NCBI GenBank assembly: GCA_945865355.1
Contig: CAMBDN010000143.1
Location: forward strand, 1-6,455
DNA: 6,455 nucleotides
Direction of reading: 5' to 3'
Source: Legionella genomosp. 1
GTDB taxonomy: Bacteria; Pseudomonadota; Gammaproteobacteria; Legionellales; Legionellaceae
The notes under the pieces are model-generated. The model did not search any database and had not been told where the DNA came from. It worked only from the letters and a program-made list of their open reading frames with translations. Positions 5,374 through 6,455 of the stretch are shown here, piece by piece; position 1 is the first letter of the stretch, and every line of letters starts with the position of its first letter. Made by a program: the position numbers and the translations under genes.

Positions 5374-6294
5374 TTGAAACATAAACTCTCTATAATTTTT
5401 CTACTTAGCATTTTACAAATAACACCTCTATTCGCCTGGAACGCCACAGGACACCGTTTAATTGCACAAATTGCCTATAACAATATGACGCCACATGCAC
5501 AGCAACTATTCAATCAATACAATCGTGCAATGGATAAAATATACAAGCCGCAAAGTTTTATCGATGCTGCTGTATGGTTGGATACCTTACGTTACCAGGG
5601 CATATCATGGTTCACTACGATGCATTATGTGGATTTACCCTTTACCAATGACGGCACTCCATTACCACCCCTACAAGAAATAAACGCTTTATGGGCGATA
5701 GAGAAATCAACGGGCTTACTCTTAAATAAATATGCGACCAACTTTGATAAAGGCACCGCCTTTCGAGTTATTTTGCACGTCGCAGGTGATCTACATCAAC
5801 CATTACATGCTGCAACGCATGTCAGTGCTGAGCTACCGAGTGGAGATCGGGGTGGAAACCTTGTGCCTATTACTGGAACCTCAATCGCTAAAAATTTGCA
5901 TGCTTACTGGGATAACGGGGCGGGGTCTTTACTGATTAAAAGTCATCAGGATAAACTTTTACAAGCGACTAAAAGGGTAGCGAGCATAGAAAGTCGTTGG
6001 TCTTGTCAGGTAACTAAGGCTGATACCAATCCAGAGCACTGGGCTGATGAATCTCACGCTTTAGCGATAAATAGCGCATACAAAGAACTACCTACTGACA
6101 ACGTACCCGATAAAAAATATCAAAATTTGGTACAAAAAATATCTGAACGACAAATAGCTCTAGCGGGGTGTAGGATCGCTGCATTGTTAAATCAAATCGA
6201 TGAAAATCTAACTAAAAAATTGCTACGCAGTAATCTCTCCAAGCAAACAAGAAGGCCTAGCGTGTCCATAAACCCTGTTTTCGGTCAAGTTTAG
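5374..6294 (+). CDS. Secreted S1/P1-type zinc nuclease (3'-nucleotidase/nuclease family)
   Basis: Enzymes of this family use three zinc ions to cut single-stranded DNA and RNA and to remove 3'-phosphates from nucleotides. The 306-residue product has a signal peptide (1-21, basic MKHK and a hydrophobic core) with a likely cut after LFA. That leaves W22 as the new N-terminus, as needed because the mature N-terminal tryptophan is itself a zinc ligand. All nine ligands of P1 nuclease have counterparts: W22, H27 (WNATGHR), D70 (AAVWLD), H84 (MHYVD), H135, D139 and H145 (HVAGDLHQPLH), and H176 and D180 (NLHAYWD). The GDRGGN motif (157-162) is also present. The catalytic domain appears complete; a basic tail of about 30 residues (276-306) follows it. 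The start is TTG with a good GAGGGG. It sits 171 bp after tolB and ends about 12 bp before an insertion sequence. It is predicted to be periplasmic or secreted, perhaps for nucleotide scavenging or against extracellular DNA. Confidence 0.93.
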   Translation: MKHKLSIIFLLSILQITPLFAWNATGHRLIAQIAYNNMTPHAQQLFNQYNRAMDKIYKPQSFIDAAVWLDTLRYQGISWFTTMHYVDLPFTNDGTPLPPLQEINALWAIEKSTGLLLNKYATNFDKGTAFRVILHVAGDLHQPLHAATHVSAELPSGDRGGNLVPITGTSIAKNLHAYWDNGAGSLLIKSHQDKLLQATKRVASIESRWSCQVTKADTNPEHWADESHALAINSAYKELPTDNVPDKKYQNLVQKISERQIALAGCRIAALLNQIDENLTKKLLRSNLSKQTRRPSVSINPVFGQV

Positions 6295-6349
6295 TTCCCA
6301 CTTCCACAGGGCAAGATCACCAAAACCTTCTAAATAGCAGTAAGTTATG

Positions 6350-6387
6350 ATCAAATAGCCACACTTTATAAAATGAGGCTATTTGAT
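6350..6387 (+). promoter_or_regulatory. Hairpin covering the transposase start codon
   Basis: ATCAAATAGCC (6350-6360) and GGCTATTTGAT (6377-6387) form a perfect 11-bp inverted repeat around a 16-nt loop. The 3' arm includes half of the likely Shine-Dalgarno GAGG (6375-6378) and the first two bases of the ATG at 6386. In a transcript entering from outside, this fold would hide the start. A TATAAA (6367-6372) sits in the loop, so an internal promoter using it would make an mRNA lacking the 5' arm. Confidence 0.6.
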
Positions 6388-6455
6388 GTCCAATGGTTTA
6401 GTAGAATATTTTGGTGATTTACCCGATCCACGTGTAAGAGGCCGTACAGATTACC
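6386..6455 (+). CDS. N-terminal fragment of an ISAs1-family transposase, cut by the window edge
   Basis: From the ATG at 6386, 23 codons are open to the edge, reading MSNGLVEYFGDLPDPRVRGR then TDY. The F-x-x-L-x-D-P-R stretch near the N-terminus is characteristic of the DDE_Tnp_1-associated domain at the start of ISAs1-family (H-repeat-associated) transposases, DDE enzymes that move the element by cut-and-paste. A GAGG Shine-Dalgarno (6375-6378) lies 7 nt upstream, inside a hairpin. Whether the gene is intact cannot be seen because the catalytic part is outside the window. Confidence 0.75.
   Translation, partial: MSNGLVEYFGDLPDPRVRGRTDY

Larger units (their letters stand above)
6307..6455 (+). 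mobile_element. Left end of an insertion sequence, ISAs1-family type, truncated by the window edge
   Basis: The element is inferred from the transposase start at 6386 and an end-like sequence, CAGGGCAAGATCACCAAAAC (6307-6326), beginning 13 bp after the nuclease stop. The exact boundary is uncertain: it could begin a few bases earlier (CACAGGGC from 6305). Only one end is in view, so the terminal inverted repeats and any target duplication cannot be compared. The nuclease reading frame ends before the element, so no gene in the window is visibly interrupted. Confidence 0.65.

Noticed and set aside
5495..5935. Two plus-strand open frames inside the nuclease gene
   Set aside because: They are out-of-frame shadows of a gene whose zinc ligands are all conserved.
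6295..6306. Target-site duplication at the IS edge
   Set aside because: The other end of the element is outside the window, so no duplication can be compared.

Overview
The window reads as chromosome from a gammaproteobacterium with moderately AT-rich DNA. The protein sequences, and the combination of a ruvB-ybgC-tolQRAB block with a secreted S1/P1-type nuclease and a heparan-glucosaminide-acetyltransferase-like membrane protein, fit Legionella or a close relative best. That placement comes from recognising the proteins, not from a database search.

Layout. At the left edge (1-120, minus strand) is the first 40 codons of a multi-pass membrane acyltransferase-like protein. It diverges from the main gene block across a 225-bp gap (121-345) that should carry promoters for both directions. 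On the plus strand follow ruvB (346-1356), ybgC (1349-1771), tolQ (1883-2557), tolR (2561-3010), tolA (3007-3936) and tolB (3940-5202). They are tightly packed, with an 8-nt ruvB/ybgC overlap, a 4-nt tolR/tolA overlap and 3-nt gaps at tolQ/tolR and tolA/tolB. The only internal gap (1772-1882) holds a palindromic intergenic repeat. After tolB, a 171-bp gap holds a second copy of that repeat. Then comes a complete secreted S1/P1 nuclease gene with a TTG start (5374-6294). The right edge is the left end of an insertion sequence, with the first 23 codons of an ISAs1-family-type transposase (from 6386).

How the genes work together. RuvB is the motor of Holliday-junction branch migration; its partners RuvA and RuvC are not in the window. 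YbgC is a hotdog thioesterase commonly found at the head of tol-pal operons. TolQ-TolR-TolA form the proton-driven inner-membrane complex, and TolB is its periplasmic beta-propeller partner. These proteins constrict the outer membrane during division and maintain envelope integrity. The usual downstream genes pal and cpoB are absent after tolB. The nuclease is predicted to be exported and probably degrades nucleic acids or 3'-nucleotides outside the cytoplasm; no functional link to Tol is evident.

Most of the window is conserved and ordinary. The less ordinary features are the two intergenic repeats, whose left hairpin has the same shape with paired base substitutions, a hairpin that buries the transposase start codon, and the tol cluster ending at tolB. 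I found no convincing evidence of an undescribed multi-gene system. No stretch longer than 300 bases lacks a gene.
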